From Spirochaeta africana DSM 8902 (GTDB taxonomy: Bacteria > Spirochaetota > Spirochaetia > DSM-27196 > DSM-8902): a DNA stretch of 64,000 bases. Positions 48,665-56,771 of the stretch are shown here, in pieces (position 1 is the stretch's first letter; each line of letters begins with the position of its first letter). Made by a program: the position numbers and the translations under genes. The stretch lies in contig NC_017098.1 of assembly GCF_000242595.2 (NCBI RefSeq), positions 372,001 to 436,000 on the forward strand, given 5' to 3'. The notes beneath the pieces were generated by a model, which saw only the letters and a program-made list of their open reading frames with translations, was not told the DNA's origin and searched no databases.

Positions 48665-51112
48665 TCAGGGCGGTGTGTCAATCGGGCTGCCAGAAAGGCC
48701 GCCCTGGGGCAGGTTCAGGATCCCCGCAGCGGCACCGAGCGGTATTGGCTGCTGTATTCGGGTGGCTGTTTGCAACTGGATACCATGCGGATCCGACGGC
48801 AGTCCGGTTTCGGGGTCGATGTGCTGTACCGGCTCTCCGGCCGCTGGCTTGTAGGTGCCGGTAAAGCTCTCTCCGTCCGGAAATACTGTTGCATCCGATC
48901 CCAATGGAATACGTGCGGCACCGAATCGATAACCTGGTCGATCAGGATCGAAATCCGCGGGCAGAAACCTGGGGGCTGGCAAGGGATCTTCTCGATCGGG
49001 CAGCAGCCTGTCGGCATCGTCGTACAGTAATGCCAGCGGGCGGTCCTCCGGCAGGGAAATCTGCGGGGGCAGTCTTGGCACTGCCGAGGGCTGTGGCGCT
49101 GCAGTAAACTCAGGCGACCCTGTGGTTTCATCCAGGGTCCCGGTAAATCGATGCTGATCGATCTGCTGCAGTCCCTCTGGCGGTTCCCAGGGGTCAAAGG
49201 TGCTGTCCTCTGCTGATTCCCGGGAGTCAAGGTAGTGTTCCATCAGGCGTCCCCACAGCTGGGAGGCATGCACGCCAGTCAGTTCGTGATGGCTGTTGTA
49301 CTGCATCGGTTTGCTCCGGTCATCACCCAGCCATACCGAACCGACCAGCTCCCGGGTGTATCCGGTAAACCAGGCATCGGTGTTATCATCGCTGGTACCG
49401 GTTTTTCCGGCAGCGGTGTGGTCTGTCAGTCTGGCCATGGTCCCGGTGCCGCGCTCGACAGCAGTACGCAGCATATCGGAGATCAGAAATGCCTCTGCCT
49501 CTGTCAGTATCGACTCACGGCGATGCTCGAGTGTACTGTCCGCTGCCGAATAAAGGGTGTTGTCGCTGCGGTCGGCGATGCGCACCACCGCGTGTGGTGG
49601 CACGCGATATCCACCGGTAGCAAAGACGCTGTAGGCGGCGGCCATCTCCAGTGGGGTTACCCCCTCGGTCAGCCCGCCCAGAGCGAAGGAGTAATGCTCA
49701 GCCTCTCCGTCATCCTCGTGCAGGGTGGAAAACCCGAAATCCTCCACGACCGAGCGCAGCTCCGGGATGCCGATATCACGTGCAATCCGCACGGCAGGAA
49801 CATTCATCGATCGTTCCAGTGCGGTACGGTAGCTGACCAGGCCGCGGTAGACGTCGTCGAAGTTGCGTGGCCACACTTCGTACCGGTCTTCGGTTTTTTC
49901 CTCGTATACGGGGAGGTCGTTTACTATCATACCGGGGTGATCTCCGCGCTTGATCGCGGCTGAATAGACAAAGGGTTTGAATGCCGAACCGGGTTGGCGG
50001 GGAGAATACAGTGCCCGGTTGAATTCACTGCTGCCGCGCCCGCCAATCATGGCGCGGATCCCACCGGATTCTGCATCCAGCAGAACGATAGCTGCCTGGG
50101 GCTGTTCGTCGGCATACTCGCTGCCGGTTTCCCGGGAGCTGTCGGCACTGCCGTCTGTTGGCAGGATGCCGTCATCAATCATGGACTGCAGAGCCTGCTC
50201 GGCAGCCTGATGTGCATCTGGGTCAAGGGTGGTGTAGACATGCAGCTGGGATTGCGGACTGTCGCCAAACAGCTGTTCAACCTGCCGATACACATAGTCG
50301 ATAAAATAGAATTCCGAGCCCAGTGCCTCCCGCCGGTCCAACACCTCCAGATCGGCATCCAGGGCTGCATCCCGTTCGCCCTGACTGATGTATCCCATAT
50401 CATACATGCTGTGCAGAACGGTGGCGCGGCGACGACGGGCGATCTCGGGATGGGCTGCAGGGGTATAGTACGCTGGTGAGCGGGGAATACCAGCCAGCAT
50501 GGCTGCCTGATGCAGTTCCAGCTCGGCTACATCCTGATCAAAATAGCGCCGGGCGGCAGCTGCTGCACCATGACTGCCTGAGCCGAAGTAGACATGGTTC
50601 AGGTAGAGCTCCAGTATCTCGGCTTTGCTATAGCGCTGCTCGAGACGAAGCGCGATATAGGCCTCCTGGATCTTCCGCTGCAGGGTCTGCTCCCGGCCCA
50701 GAAACAGCGTCCGCGCCAGCTGTTGGGTAAGGGTGCTGCCGCCTTGCACCACCGACATGTTGCGCAAATTCGCCAGTGCAGCCCGGAGAATGGCATTGGG
50801 ATCAATGCCCCAGTGCTCAAAAAACCGGCGATCCTCTACCGCAATGATGGCGTCAACAAGTGCGGCTGGCATCCGTGGCAATGGGGTGAACCTGCCCTCG
50901 GTCAGCTCGATCTCGTCCTCGTTTGTATCGTACAGCACAATGTCAGGGCCAGGGTCGTCAGCCAGATCAATTTCCGGGGCTTCCAGCAGAGCTGCGACAA
51001 GAAAAATACCAATGCCGGCCAGAACAACTCCGGTAGCTGTATAGACCACCCGCAGGATGCCGGCAGCTGCCGGAGAGATGGTGTTGTGGTTCCCTCTGGG
51101 TCGATTTCCCAT
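48665..51112 (-). CDS. Bifunctional penicillin-binding protein (PBP1 type)
   Basis: 815 residues. One membrane helix (~20-42) is followed by the GT51 transglycosylase with IIAVEDRRFFEHWGIDP, GGSTLTQQLARTLFL and the region up to AAMLAGIPRSPAYYTP. The transpeptidase has RQPGSAFKPFVYS (SxxK near residue 376), SMNVPAV (the SxN) and AGKTGTSDDNTDAWFTGYT (KTG near 569). The C-terminal ~170 residues are a Pro/Asp-rich tail. It polymerises and crosslinks peptidoglycan in the periplasm. The start ATG has no clear ribosome site; AAAGG lies only 1 nt before it. Confidence 0.95.
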   Translation of the reverse strand: MGNRPRGNHNTISPAAAGILRVVYTATGVVLAGIGIFLVAALLEAPEIDLADDPGPDIVLYDTNEDEIELTEGRFTPLPRMPAALVDAIIAVEDRRFFEHWGIDPNAILRAALANLRNMSVVQGGSTLTQQLARTLFLGREQTLQRKIQEAYIALRLEQRYSKAEILELYLNHVYFGSGSHGAAAAARRYFDQDVAELELHQAAMLAGIPRSPAYYTPAAHPEIARRRRATVLHSMYDMGYISQGERDAALDADLEVLDRREALGSEFYFIDYVYRQVEQLFGDSPQSQLHVYTTLDPDAHQAAEQALQSMIDDGILPTDGSADSSRETGSEYADEQPQAAIVLLDAESGGIRAMIGGRGSSEFNRALYSPRQPGSAFKPFVYSAAIKRGDHPGMIVNDLPVYEEKTEDRYEVWPRNFDDVYRGLVSYRTALERSMNVPAVRIARDIGIPELRSVVEDFGFSTLHEDDGEAEHYSFALGGLTEGVTPLEMAAAYSVFATGGYRVPPHAVVRIADRSDNTLYSAADSTLEHRRESILTEAEAFLISDMLRTAVERGTGTMARLTDHTAAGKTGTSDDNTDAWFTGYTRELVGSVWLGDDRSKPMQYNSHHELTGVHASQLWGRLMEHYLDSRESAEDSTFDPWEPPEGLQQIDQHRFTGTLDETTGSPEFTAAPQPSAVPRLPPQISLPEDRPLALLYDDADRLLPDREDPLPAPRFLPADFDPDRPGYRFGAARIPLGSDATVFPDGESFTGTYKPAAGEPVQHIDPETGLPSDPHGIQLQTATRIQQPIPLGAAAGILNLPQGGLSGSPIDTPP

Positions 51113-51180
51113 ACCTTTGCAACCGATGAGGACGCCGGGTGGTTACGTGATTGTATGCCCGGGAAAACATCGCACGGGCT

Positions 51181-51210
51181 TTGACGACCCTGCCAGGTCG
51201 TTAGTAGGTT
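51181..51210 (+). promoter_or_regulatory. Candidate promoter of the HtrA-like protease
   Basis: TTGACG (51181-51186), 18 bp, TAGGTT (51205-51210), about 20 bp upstream of the ATG and ahead of AAGGAG. Confidence 0.45.
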
Positions 51211-51229
51211 GATACAAAGGAGCGTGAGT

Positions 51230-52741
51230 ATGATTCAGACAACCTGGAAGCAGCGATTTATTATGCTGGCTGCAGTGTTTGCCGTCTTTGTTGCCGGATT
51301 GGTGTTCGGGGCGGTGCTGCTGCGCTCTGGCAGTAGCAATTCTGGCCCGTACCAGCAGGTGAGCGGTTCGCAGGAAGTGGGGGGCACCCGGATCGAACAG
51401 TCCGTGCGCCCACTCCCGGAAGCCGAGGATGGTTCCTTTGCCCAGGTAGCCGAGCAGGTCCTGCCGACTGTGGTAGAGGTAAGCGTGGTTGCCATGGTGG
51501 AGCAGCAGAGCCCCTCGAATATGTTCGAGTTTTTCTTTGGCCCCCGTCAGGATCAACCTCGACGGGAGTTCGAGCGTCCCGGCCTGGGGTCGGGGGTTAT
51601 TGTACGTCACACCGGTAGTGATGTGTATGTGCTAACCAACAATCATGTTGTTGGCGAGGCTGACGAGATCGAGGTCGGGCTGTATGACGGTCGCAGCTAT
51701 GAGGCAGAACTGGTGGGTGGTGATGAGCGGACCGACCTGGCGTTGCTGCGGTTCACCTCTACTGGCGATATCCCGGTGGCAGATCTTGGCAGCAGCGATG
51801 ACCTGCGCGTGGGGGACTGGGTCCTGGCAATCGGGAACCCCTTCGGTTTCCATTCCACCGTAACCGCGGGTATTGTCAGTGCCACCGGTCGGCGGGCACA
51901 GCAGGCCGGTGCCGGCCTGCCGGAGCTGACAGATTTTATCCAGACTGATGCGGCAATCAACCCCGGCAACTCCGGTGGGGCTCTGGTGAATATGCAGGGC
52001 GAGGTCGTTGGCATCAATACCTGGATTGTTGGCGGGCAGACTGGCGGGAGTGTCGGGCTCGGATTTGCAATCCCGATGAGTCAGGCGATCGGGGCAATAG
52101 ACCAGTTTATCGAGCAGGGACGGATCGTGTATGGCTGGCTGGGTGTCAGCATAGCAGATGCCTCTGCCGATGCTCTGCCAAGCCTGGCCGAGGATCTTGG
52201 TATACTTGATCGCAGCGGCTCACTGATTCTGAATGTGTATCGGGGTGCGCCGGCAGCTGAACACGGTTTACTGCCCGGGGATTACGTTATCGGGATCGAT
52301 GATGCAGCGATTGGTGATACCCTGGACTTCCAGCGAGTGGTGGGCTCGATTCCTCCAGGTGAATCGCGGGTCTTCCGGATTGTTCGCGATGGCAGCGAAC
52401 AGACAGTAGAGATAACCATTGAGGAGCGTGCACCCGAAGATCAGCTGACAGATGCAGGCGACATCTGGCCGGGGGTAACCGTGCTGCCGCTGGATGATGA
52501 TCTGCGCCGGGAAACCCGGATTCCCGACTCGGTCGACGGGGTGGTGGTTGCTGCGGTACCGCAGAACAGCCCGGCGGCAGCCGCCGGGATCCGTCCGGGG
52601 GATGTAGTCACCCGTGTAGACGGCGCCGAGGTTGCCACTGCCCGGGAGTTTTACCGACTGCTCGCCGATGCCGGGGCGCGACTTGAGCTCACGGTCGCCC
52701 GACGGGATGCCGAGGTGGATATCCGGTTGCCGGGGCTGTAG
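51230..52741 (+). CDS. HtrA/Do-type periplasmic serine protease
   Basis: 503 residues. An N-terminal membrane anchor (FIMLAAVFAVFVAGLVFGAV) leads to a trypsin-like domain with the triad His in VLTNNHVVGEAD (~140), Asp in ERTDLALLRF (~168) and Ser in NPGNSGGALVN (~246). Two PDZ domains follow (~290-380 and ~425-495, the second with GVVVAAVPQNSPAAAAGIRP). It degrades misfolded envelope proteins. AAGGAG lies 8 nt upstream; an earlier frame start at 51209 is not supported. The caspase-like lipoprotein follows 22 bp later, probably in the same operon. Confidence 0.95.
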   Translation: MIQTTWKQRFIMLAAVFAVFVAGLVFGAVLLRSGSSNSGPYQQVSGSQEVGGTRIEQSVRPLPEAEDGSFAQVAEQVLPTVVEVSVVAMVEQQSPSNMFEFFFGPRQDQPRREFERPGLGSGVIVRHTGSDVYVLTNNHVVGEADEIEVGLYDGRSYEAELVGGDERTDLALLRFTSTGDIPVADLGSSDDLRVGDWVLAIGNPFGFHSTVTAGIVSATGRRAQQAGAGLPELTDFIQTDAAINPGNSGGALVNMQGEVVGINTWIVGGQTGGSVGLGFAIPMSQAIGAIDQFIEQGRIVYGWLGVSIADASADALPSLAEDLGILDRSGSLILNVYRGAPAAEHGLLPGDYVIGIDDAAIGDTLDFQRVVGSIPPGESRVFRIVRDGSEQTVEITIEERAPEDQLTDAGDIWPGVTVLPLDDDLRRETRIPDSVDGVVVAAVPQNSPAAAAGIRPGDVVTRVDGAEVATAREFYRLLADAGARLELTVARRDAEVDIRLPGL

Positions 52742-52763
52742 CAGCTGAAATCAGGAGGTTGAT

Positions 52764-53450
52764 ATGGGAACAGGCAGAAAACTGGTCTGCAGCAGCGGAT
52801 GGGCAGTTGTGCTGGCGGCACTGGTACTTGCTGTATCGGGCTGTCGAACGGTTGCGCATCAGCCGGATCGGACCGAGTGGCACGCGGTACTCATAGGTGT
52901 GAAGGATTCGGTGTCTGTCGGGCAGATGGCTGAACTCCTTGCTGAACGCGGGGTCTCGGCAGAGAATATCCGCCAGTTTACCGATCCGATCGAGGCAGCA
53001 GATGCCCTGGCAGCGATGGAACGGGATTTCCACGAGGCCGTCCTGGTGTATATCGGGTTTTCGGCGTACCCGTCCCGGCTGACCGAGCCGCTTGATACCG
53101 CACTGGGAACCACCCCGGCGGTTATACTGGCAGATGGCGACGTCTCGGGAGCCGCCCTTGTGGGTTCACAACCCGAAAAGGCTACCCTGCGATCCCCCTA
53201 CCGGGTAATCCTGACTGCAGCCGATGCGGAACAGGCTGCCGAGCGCACCCCGGATGACCTGCAGACGCGCTGGTTCAGCGAGCTGGCAGAGCTTGTGTCA
53301 GGGTACGAAGTCCTGACCTGGCGTGAGGTTGCCGCTGGCATCCAGCGGAGCTTTCGTGATTCTGCGACCCGGCCGCAGCACTGGGTTCCTGGCAGTATCT
53401 CGGTGGTGCTGGATTCACTGCTGGCGGGCGATACGGACATGACAGATTGA
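52764..53450 (+). CDS. Lipoprotein with degenerate caspase-like domain
   Basis: 228 residues. The signal peptide ends in a lipobox (LAVSGC). The mature part follows the caspase p20 pattern: HAVLIGVKDSVSVGQMAELL, AERGVSAENIRQFTD, ADALAAMERDFHEAVLVYIG. The strand that normally carries the catalytic His (..FSGHG) reads YIGFSAYPSR, and the Cys strand reads VILADGDVSGA, so both catalytic residues are missing. It is therefore a probable pseudo-enzyme, perhaps a scaffold or inhibitor. AGGAGG precedes the ATG. It lies directly after the HtrA protease, so an envelope stress role is possible. Confidence 0.65.
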   Translation: MGTGRKLVCSSGWAVVLAALVLAVSGCRTVAHQPDRTEWHAVLIGVKDSVSVGQMAELLAERGVSAENIRQFTDPIEAADALAAMERDFHEAVLVYIGFSAYPSRLTEPLDTALGTTPAVILADGDVSGAALVGSQPEKATLRSPYRVILTAADAEQAAERTPDDLQTRWFSELAELVSGYEVLTWREVAAGIQRSFRDSATRPQHWVPGSISVVLDSLLAGDTDMTD

Positions 53451-53490
53451 GCATACATGCCGGCAGCCGCCGCTGACCGGCCTGGTGCGG

Positions 53491-53991
53491 CTAACTTGCG
53501 TGCCAGGCCTCGGCAACCGCATGGACCACAGCCTCGATGTCCCTGCCGCTGCAGTCGATTATCACATCGGCTGCTTCCCGATAGCGGGGCTCGCGCTCGG
53601 CGAACACCCCCTGCAGATTCTGGCCGGGACCCATGGCAATCCCGCGGTCGGCCAGGTTGGTTACCCGCCGTTCAATCTCGTCTGTTGGTACCGACAGATA
53701 CACCACCAGGCCGCCCTTTCCCAGCGAACTGACCGCTGCGGGTCGCATTACGGCGCTGCCGCCGGTGCTGACTACTGTGTCCGTCAGATCCAGCGATCCG
53801 AGTATCTCACCCTCTATATCCAGAAACTCGTCGATGCCCTCTTCCTGGATGATCTCCGGCAGCAGCCTGCCGGCGGCCTGCTGGATGATGACATCGGTGT
53901 CTACAAAATCCATGCCCAGTACCTTGGCGGCCAGTACCCCGACGGTACTCTTGCCGGCTCCCGGCATTCCGATCAGAACCAAGTTGCTCAT
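53491..53991 (-). CDS. Shikimate kinase-like protein (substrate Arg not conserved)
   Basis: 166 residues. The P-loop GMPGAGKST (8-16), DTD (31-33), TGGSAVMRP (76-84) and the lid FAEREPRYREAAD match shikimate kinase in order and spacing. However, the Arg that follows Phe in the shikimate-binding FRxxE motif is missing: here it is FLDIE at 56-60. GGG is GGS. It may phosphorylate another substrate or have lost the reaction. AGGAGG lies upstream of the ATG. No other aromatic pathway gene is near. Confidence 0.8.
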   Translation of the reverse strand: MSNLVLIGMPGAGKSTVGVLAAKVLGMDFVDTDVIIQQAAGRLLPEIIQEEGIDEFLDIEGEILGSLDLTDTVVSTGGSAVMRPAAVSSLGKGGLVVYLSVPTDEIERRVTNLADRGIAMGPGQNLQGVFAEREPRYREAADVIIDCSGRDIEAVVHAVAEAWHAS

Positions 53992-54067
53992 TCCGGCCTC
54001 CTGTTGGCTGCAGTATACGCATCAGAACCGGTTTCTGTCATCATGTCAGTGATCACGATGTCAACAA

Positions 54068-54928
54068 TCAGGCGGAGACCCCGGGGCATATCGCCTGGTG
54101 CTGCGGACCCAAAGGACACTCCCCGCACAGCGGCTTGGTGCGGCAAAACTCCACTGCATGTCGGACCAAAAGGGCGTGGTACTCATTGAACAGCCGGGTG
54201 TCAGCCTCCAGCCGGGCCGAGAACCATGCCTGCAGCAGGCGGTAGCGTGCCCGGTGGGGATCTATCGGGCTGGCGGGTGGATGTCCGGTACTGCCGGTGT
54301 CCGGGGATTCGGCCGGTGGCAGGCCATCGGGATACAGCCGGGCCAGAATGCGCCTGGTGTAGGCGTCGATGACAAATACCGGTTTGCCGCAGGCATACAG
54401 CAGGATACAGTCGGCGGTCTCCGGGCCGATCCCCCAGATCTCCAGCAGCCGTTCGCGCCCCGGGCTGCTATCCTGCGGGATGCCATATCCTGCGGGCGAC
54501 TGCATTACCGTGCCTGTGGTGACCGGTCGGGTATAATCCGGTCCGGTGGTATCCAGCCAGGACTCCTCAATGCAGGCTGCGGCCAGCAGCTTGAGTTTTC
54601 GTGCCTTCTGGTTATAGTAGCCCGAGGAACGGATCAGCATGGCAAGCTCATCAACCGGCAGGGATGCTATATGTTCCGGTGAGAAGACCCCGGCAGTCCG
54701 CAGCTGCGCCAGCGCGCGCTCTACATTGCTCCAGCTGGTGTTCTGGGTCAGAACTGCCCCCACCATGATCTCCCAGCGATATTCCGGTTGTGTCGGTACC
54801 GCCAGGTGGTTCCGCTGGATGTCGGGACTGCGGCCGGCTATCGGCCACCAGTCCTGGGGGCCGTGAATCCGGTACAGCAGGGTAAATAGTTGTGACGGGC
54901 CGGCTGGGGCTGATGCGGTTTTCTGCAT
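54068..54928 (-). CDS. Endonuclease III-like HhH-GPD DNA glycosylase
   Basis: 286 residues. VGAVLTQNTSWSNVERAL, the hairpin LLEIWGIGPETADCILLYA and the catalytic Asp in VFVIDAYTRRIL are typical of the HhH-GPD superfamily. The Lys of EndoIII is replaced by Glu in GIGPETAD, so it should act as a monofunctional glycosylase, near the MagIII type. A Cys cluster (CRTKPLCGECP...C) near the C-terminus fits an iron-sulfur loop, with a longer final spacing than usual. TACAGT lies 6 nt before the ATG without a Shine-Dalgarno. Confidence 0.83.
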   Translation of the reverse strand: MQKTASAPAGPSQLFTLLYRIHGPQDWWPIAGRSPDIQRNHLAVPTQPEYRWEIMVGAVLTQNTSWSNVERALAQLRTAGVFSPEHIASLPVDELAMLIRSSGYYNQKARKLKLLAAACIEESWLDTTGPDYTRPVTTGTVMQSPAGYGIPQDSSPGRERLLEIWGIGPETADCILLYACGKPVFVIDAYTRRILARLYPDGLPPAESPDTGSTGHPPASPIDPHRARYRLLQAWFSARLEADTRLFNEYHALLVRHAVEFCRTKPLCGECPLGPQHQAICPGVSA

Positions 54929-54934
54929 CCTGCA

Positions 54935-54965
54935 ACTGTACAACAGCCGGGCTGGGGGCTACAAT
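54935..54965. promoter_or_regulatory. Overlapping divergent promoters of the glycosylase and HD-GYP genes
   Basis: For the minus-strand glycosylase, TTGTAG (54959-54964), 18 bp and TACAGT (54935-54940) lie 6 nt before the ATG. For the plus-strand HD-GYP gene, TGTACA (54937-54942), 17 bp and TACAAT (54960-54965) end 10 nt before its ATG. Each -10 lies over the other's -35. Confidence 0.45.
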
Positions 54966-54975
54966 AACCAGGTAG

Positions 54976-56751
54976 ATGCAGAGTTTTTTTTTGCGAATTG
55001 ACAGAATTATTGGTGCCGGGATCCTGCTTGTCCTGGTTTTGGGACTGTTCGGGATCGGGTATCTGGTGCTGGGGATTCAGGGCATCCGCCTGGGCGATCA
55101 GCACCGCACCGTCCTGGCAGCGGTCAACAGCGGGGTGAGCTATCTGAATCGCCTGCAGACTGAGTATCCCGATACGCAGGTGGAGTCAGCCGTTGCAGAT
55201 GCCGAGCTGCAGCGGCGCTATGTGGCGATCCAGCAGGCCCTGGACGATCAGCTGCGGGCGTATTCCCGGATCGCGGTGCCGGAACCTCCCCGGCTGCCCT
55301 TTACCCCGGATGATCTGCAGCAGGCGGTGGCCGCCCTGGGGGCGGTTGCGCGCCAGGCGGGACAGGTCTACCAGACGGTACGTAATCGTATCTTTTACTT
55401 CTCGCTGGGGCTGTCCATGACCGGGTTCGGTATTATGCTGGCGACCCTGCTGCTTGCCCTGCGGTTCCGGTCCTACAGCAGGCAGTTTTTCCGGTATATC
55501 ATGGACGGCGGGCAGCGCCTGCAGCAGGTTGTTACCCATGAACAGCTGGCTGACTGGCGGAAATGTCCCCGATGGCAGGAAGGCGAAGACTACCGGCAGC
55601 TGGTGGACAATCTGATCGGGGTGGTCCAGCAGGAGCGATCACTCAGTGAGACCATGCCCTCGATTTCACTGGAGGAGTTTCTGCCGATGCTGCAGGGACT
55701 GATCGAGCCGATAGTCGGATTCGAACGTATCGCCTTTGCGTTCATCGACAGAAGCGAGAATGTTATTGCCGAGAGCGCCATAACCACCGTCGACAAGGTC
55801 TTCCTGGAACCCGGATTTGTGCAGCCGCTGCATGAGACAACCCTGGGTGAGCTGGCTGCGTCGGGGCGTCCGCGGATCATTCACGACCTGACACAGCATT
55901 ATCAGGAAATCCATCAGTCGCGGGCGACCGAGCTCATTCTGCAGGAGGGGATGCAGTCCAGCATGACTTTGCCGTTTATGTTCAATGGCACCTGTATCGG
56001 GTTTCTGTTTCTCTCCAGCAGCGTTCGCGGACAGTTCAGCGAGGAGCACATGCAGGCGGTCAATCGCATCCTGCAGATCTATAAGCAGTCGCTGTACTAT
56101 CAATATCTGCTGCAGCAGGTGCTGGCTGAGACCTCAGAGGCGTTTGTGCGCCTTATGGAGAAGAAAGACAATGAAACCTCGCTGCATATCCTGCGCATGG
56201 CACGCTACTCGCACCTGATTGCCCGTGAGTATCTGCGGCAGCATCCCGGGGAACAGGCTCCCCGATTTATCCGGGAGATACTCTGGTTTGCACCACTGCA
56301 TGACATCGGCAAGATCGGGGTTCCCGACAGTATTCTGCTGAAACCCGGCAGCCTGAGCGATCAGGAATTTGCCACGATGAGAGAGCATGTAGATCTGGGC
56401 GTGGAGGTGATCGAGGGGATGCGGCGCGGGATCAACCGGGTACTCGATATGAACCTGCTGCGAACCGCCATTGACCTGGTCGCGGCCCATCACGAGAAAT
56501 TCGACGGCACCGGTTATCCCAACCGGCTGAAAGGTGAGGATATCCCCCTGGCCGGACGGATTGTAGCTGCCGCGGATGTCTTTGATGCCCTGACCAGCCG
56601 ACGCCCGTACAAGGACGCCTGGCCGGTCGATCAGGCCCTGCAGGTGATGCGCAGTGAAAGCGGGAGCCACTTCTGTCCGAAGGTGATCGCTGCCCTTGAG
56701 GCCGCCCTGCCGCAAATCCTGGAGGTGTATGAGCGCTACAAGGAGGTGTAG
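54976..56751 (+). CDS. HD-GYP c-di-GMP phosphodiesterase with GAF and membrane sensor
   Basis: 591 residues. Two membrane helices (~10-32 and ~140-160) bracket a short extracytoplasmic domain. A GAF domain spans ~220-370 (VGFERIAFAFIDRSENVI, SMTLPFMFNGTCIGFLFL). The HD-GYP domain follows with LHDIGKIGVPDSILLKPG, REHVDLGVEVIEG and VAAHHEKFDGTGYPNRLKG, all metal ligands and the GYP motif intact. It should hydrolyse c-di-GMP and so oppose the three GGDEF enzymes in the window. Confidence 0.94.
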   Translation: MQSFFLRIDRIIGAGILLVLVLGLFGIGYLVLGIQGIRLGDQHRTVLAAVNSGVSYLNRLQTEYPDTQVESAVADAELQRRYVAIQQALDDQLRAYSRIAVPEPPRLPFTPDDLQQAVAALGAVARQAGQVYQTVRNRIFYFSLGLSMTGFGIMLATLLLALRFRSYSRQFFRYIMDGGQRLQQVVTHEQLADWRKCPRWQEGEDYRQLVDNLIGVVQQERSLSETMPSISLEEFLPMLQGLIEPIVGFERIAFAFIDRSENVIAESAITTVDKVFLEPGFVQPLHETTLGELAASGRPRIIHDLTQHYQEIHQSRATELILQEGMQSSMTLPFMFNGTCIGFLFLSSSVRGQFSEEHMQAVNRILQIYKQSLYYQYLLQQVLAETSEAFVRLMEKKDNETSLHILRMARYSHLIAREYLRQHPGEQAPRFIREILWFAPLHDIGKIGVPDSILLKPGSLSDQEFATMREHVDLGVEVIEGMRRGINRVLDMNLLRTAIDLVAAHHEKFDGTGYPNRLKGEDIPLAGRIVAAADVFDALTSRRPYKDAWPVDQALQVMRSESGSHFCPKVIAALEAALPQILEVYERYKEV

Positions 56752-56771
56752 CGCTCACGGTTCCCTTCGCA

